From Bacteroidales bacterium (GTDB taxonomy: Bacteria > Bacteroidota > Bacteroidia > Bacteroidales > ML635J-15), in contig JAQVEY010000171.1 in assembly GCA_028697515.1 (NCBI GenBank), positions 1 through 5,769 of the forward strand: 5,769 nt of DNA, written 5' to 3'. Positions 5,347 through 5,769 of this stretch are shown here, piece after piece. The notes below the pieces were generated by a model, which saw nothing but the letters and a program-made list of their open reading frames with translations, did no database searches and was not told the origin of the DNA. Position numbers and translations under genes: made by a program. Numbering within the stretch: the stretch's first letter is position 1; each line of letters begins with the position of its first letter.

Positions 5347-5769
5347 ATGAAATTTAGAAGACATATTTATGAGAGTTTGGTGGAATGGAAATCCGATTCA
5401 TCTCGCAAACCTTTGATTTTGAGAGGAGCAAGACAGGTAGGGAAAACAACTTTGGTAAAGGAATTTGCACAACTGTTCAGGAATAAGATATTGTTAAATT
5501 TAGAGAAACCTATTGATATTGAGTTTTTTAGACGATATTCAGATGCGAAAACTCTTGTTGAAGCTCTCTTGCTGAGGAATAATATTAAGTATGATGAAAT
5601 AGACGATACAATTCTATTCATAGATGAAATACAAGAATCTCCTGAAGCAATTTCGATGTTGCGTTATTTTTATGAAGATGTGCCTAATCTATATGTAATT
5701 GCAGCCGGTTCGTTGCTTGAGCATGTACTCAAGAAAGTTAAAAGCTTTCCTGTTGGAAGGATTTCATAT
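5347..5769 (+). CDS. AAA (AAA_14) ATPase, DUF4143 type, N-terminal part (truncated by window edge)
   Basis: An open frame from ATG 5347 gives 141 residues and reaches the window edge without a stop. It opens MKFRRHIYESLVEW. Walker A GARQVGKTT lies at 27-35, Walker B TILFIDEIQ at 88-96, the sensor-like stretch VIAAGSLLEHVL at 117-128, and FPVGRISY at 134-141, the usual Arg-bearing end of the core. In this subgroup the sequence normally continues into a lid and a DUF4143 domain; that part is outside the window, so the C-terminal nuclease-like half and total length (normally near 380-430) are unverified. It differs clearly from the ATPase at 1619-2803, which has GPRQVGKTT and a different mid-region, so the two are distant relatives and not a recent duplication. 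Its role is unknown, as for the first. It stands alone behind a three-copy repeat array, suggesting dedicated control. Confidence 0.88.
   Translation, partial: MKFRRHIYESLVEWKSDSSRKPLILRGARQVGKTTLVKEFAQLFRNKILLNLEKPIDIEFFRRYSDAKTLVEALLLRNNIKYDEIDDTILFIDEIQESPEAISMLRYFYEDVPNLYVIAAGSLLEHVLKKVKSFPVGRISY

Noticed and set aside
1619..5769. The two ATPases as a direct-repeat duplication bounding a composite mobile element.
   Set aside because: Their protein sequences differ throughout beyond the P-loop motifs, and no transposase, terminal inverted repeat or target duplication is visible.

Overview
The window is low-GC DNA that looks like an accessory region of a Bacteroidota chromosome, probably Bacteroidia-like. 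Three things point there. Candidate promoters match the Bacteroidota form (TTTG or TTG, about 18-21 bp, then TAnnTTTG). Starts lack a well-placed Shine-Dalgarno and sit in A/T-rich leaders. The gene types, a secreted S41 peptidase and AAA/DUF4143 ATPases, are common in that phylum. This is inference from the sequence; there is no rRNA or marker gene that fixes the taxon.

Layout. Positions 1-618 (minus strand) hold the N-terminal 206 residues of an exported S41-family peptidase; the rest lies outside the window. Positions 619-1124 are a divergent intergenic region with no convincing gene, but with a 40-bp nested dyad at 792-831. Positions 1125-1496 encode a small dihydroneopterin aldolase (FolB, folate pathway). 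Positions 1619-2803 encode a complete AAA/DUF4143 ATPase with a PD-(D/E)XK-like C-terminus; its leader carries two near-identical 18-bp dyads 22 bp apart. Positions 2911-5207 form a two-gene operon with a one-base stop/start overlap: a GT4-type (AviGT4-like) glycosyltransferase and a polytopic membrane protein that resembles GT-C or polymerase-like proteins of glycan loci. After a 139-bp gap with three copies of a palindrome-containing repeat at an exact 33-bp period, a second AAA/DUF4143-type ATPase begins at 5347 and runs off the end.

How they may work together. The glycosyltransferase and membrane protein probably act in one surface-glycan or lipid-linked sugar pathway: a cytoplasmic sugar transfer paired with an integral-membrane step. 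FolB and the S41 peptidase are unrelated housekeeping or envelope functions. The two ATPases flank the glycan pair. Each has a strong Bacteroidota-type promoter sharing the same 15-bp block, and each has its own phased, palindromic repeat array at or next to that promoter. The most interesting signal is this regulatory architecture: two members of a poorly understood ATPase group, each apparently under its own multi-site operator, as expected for tightly repressed or self-regulated genes. No transposase, integrase, tRNA, rRNA or CRISPR array was seen.
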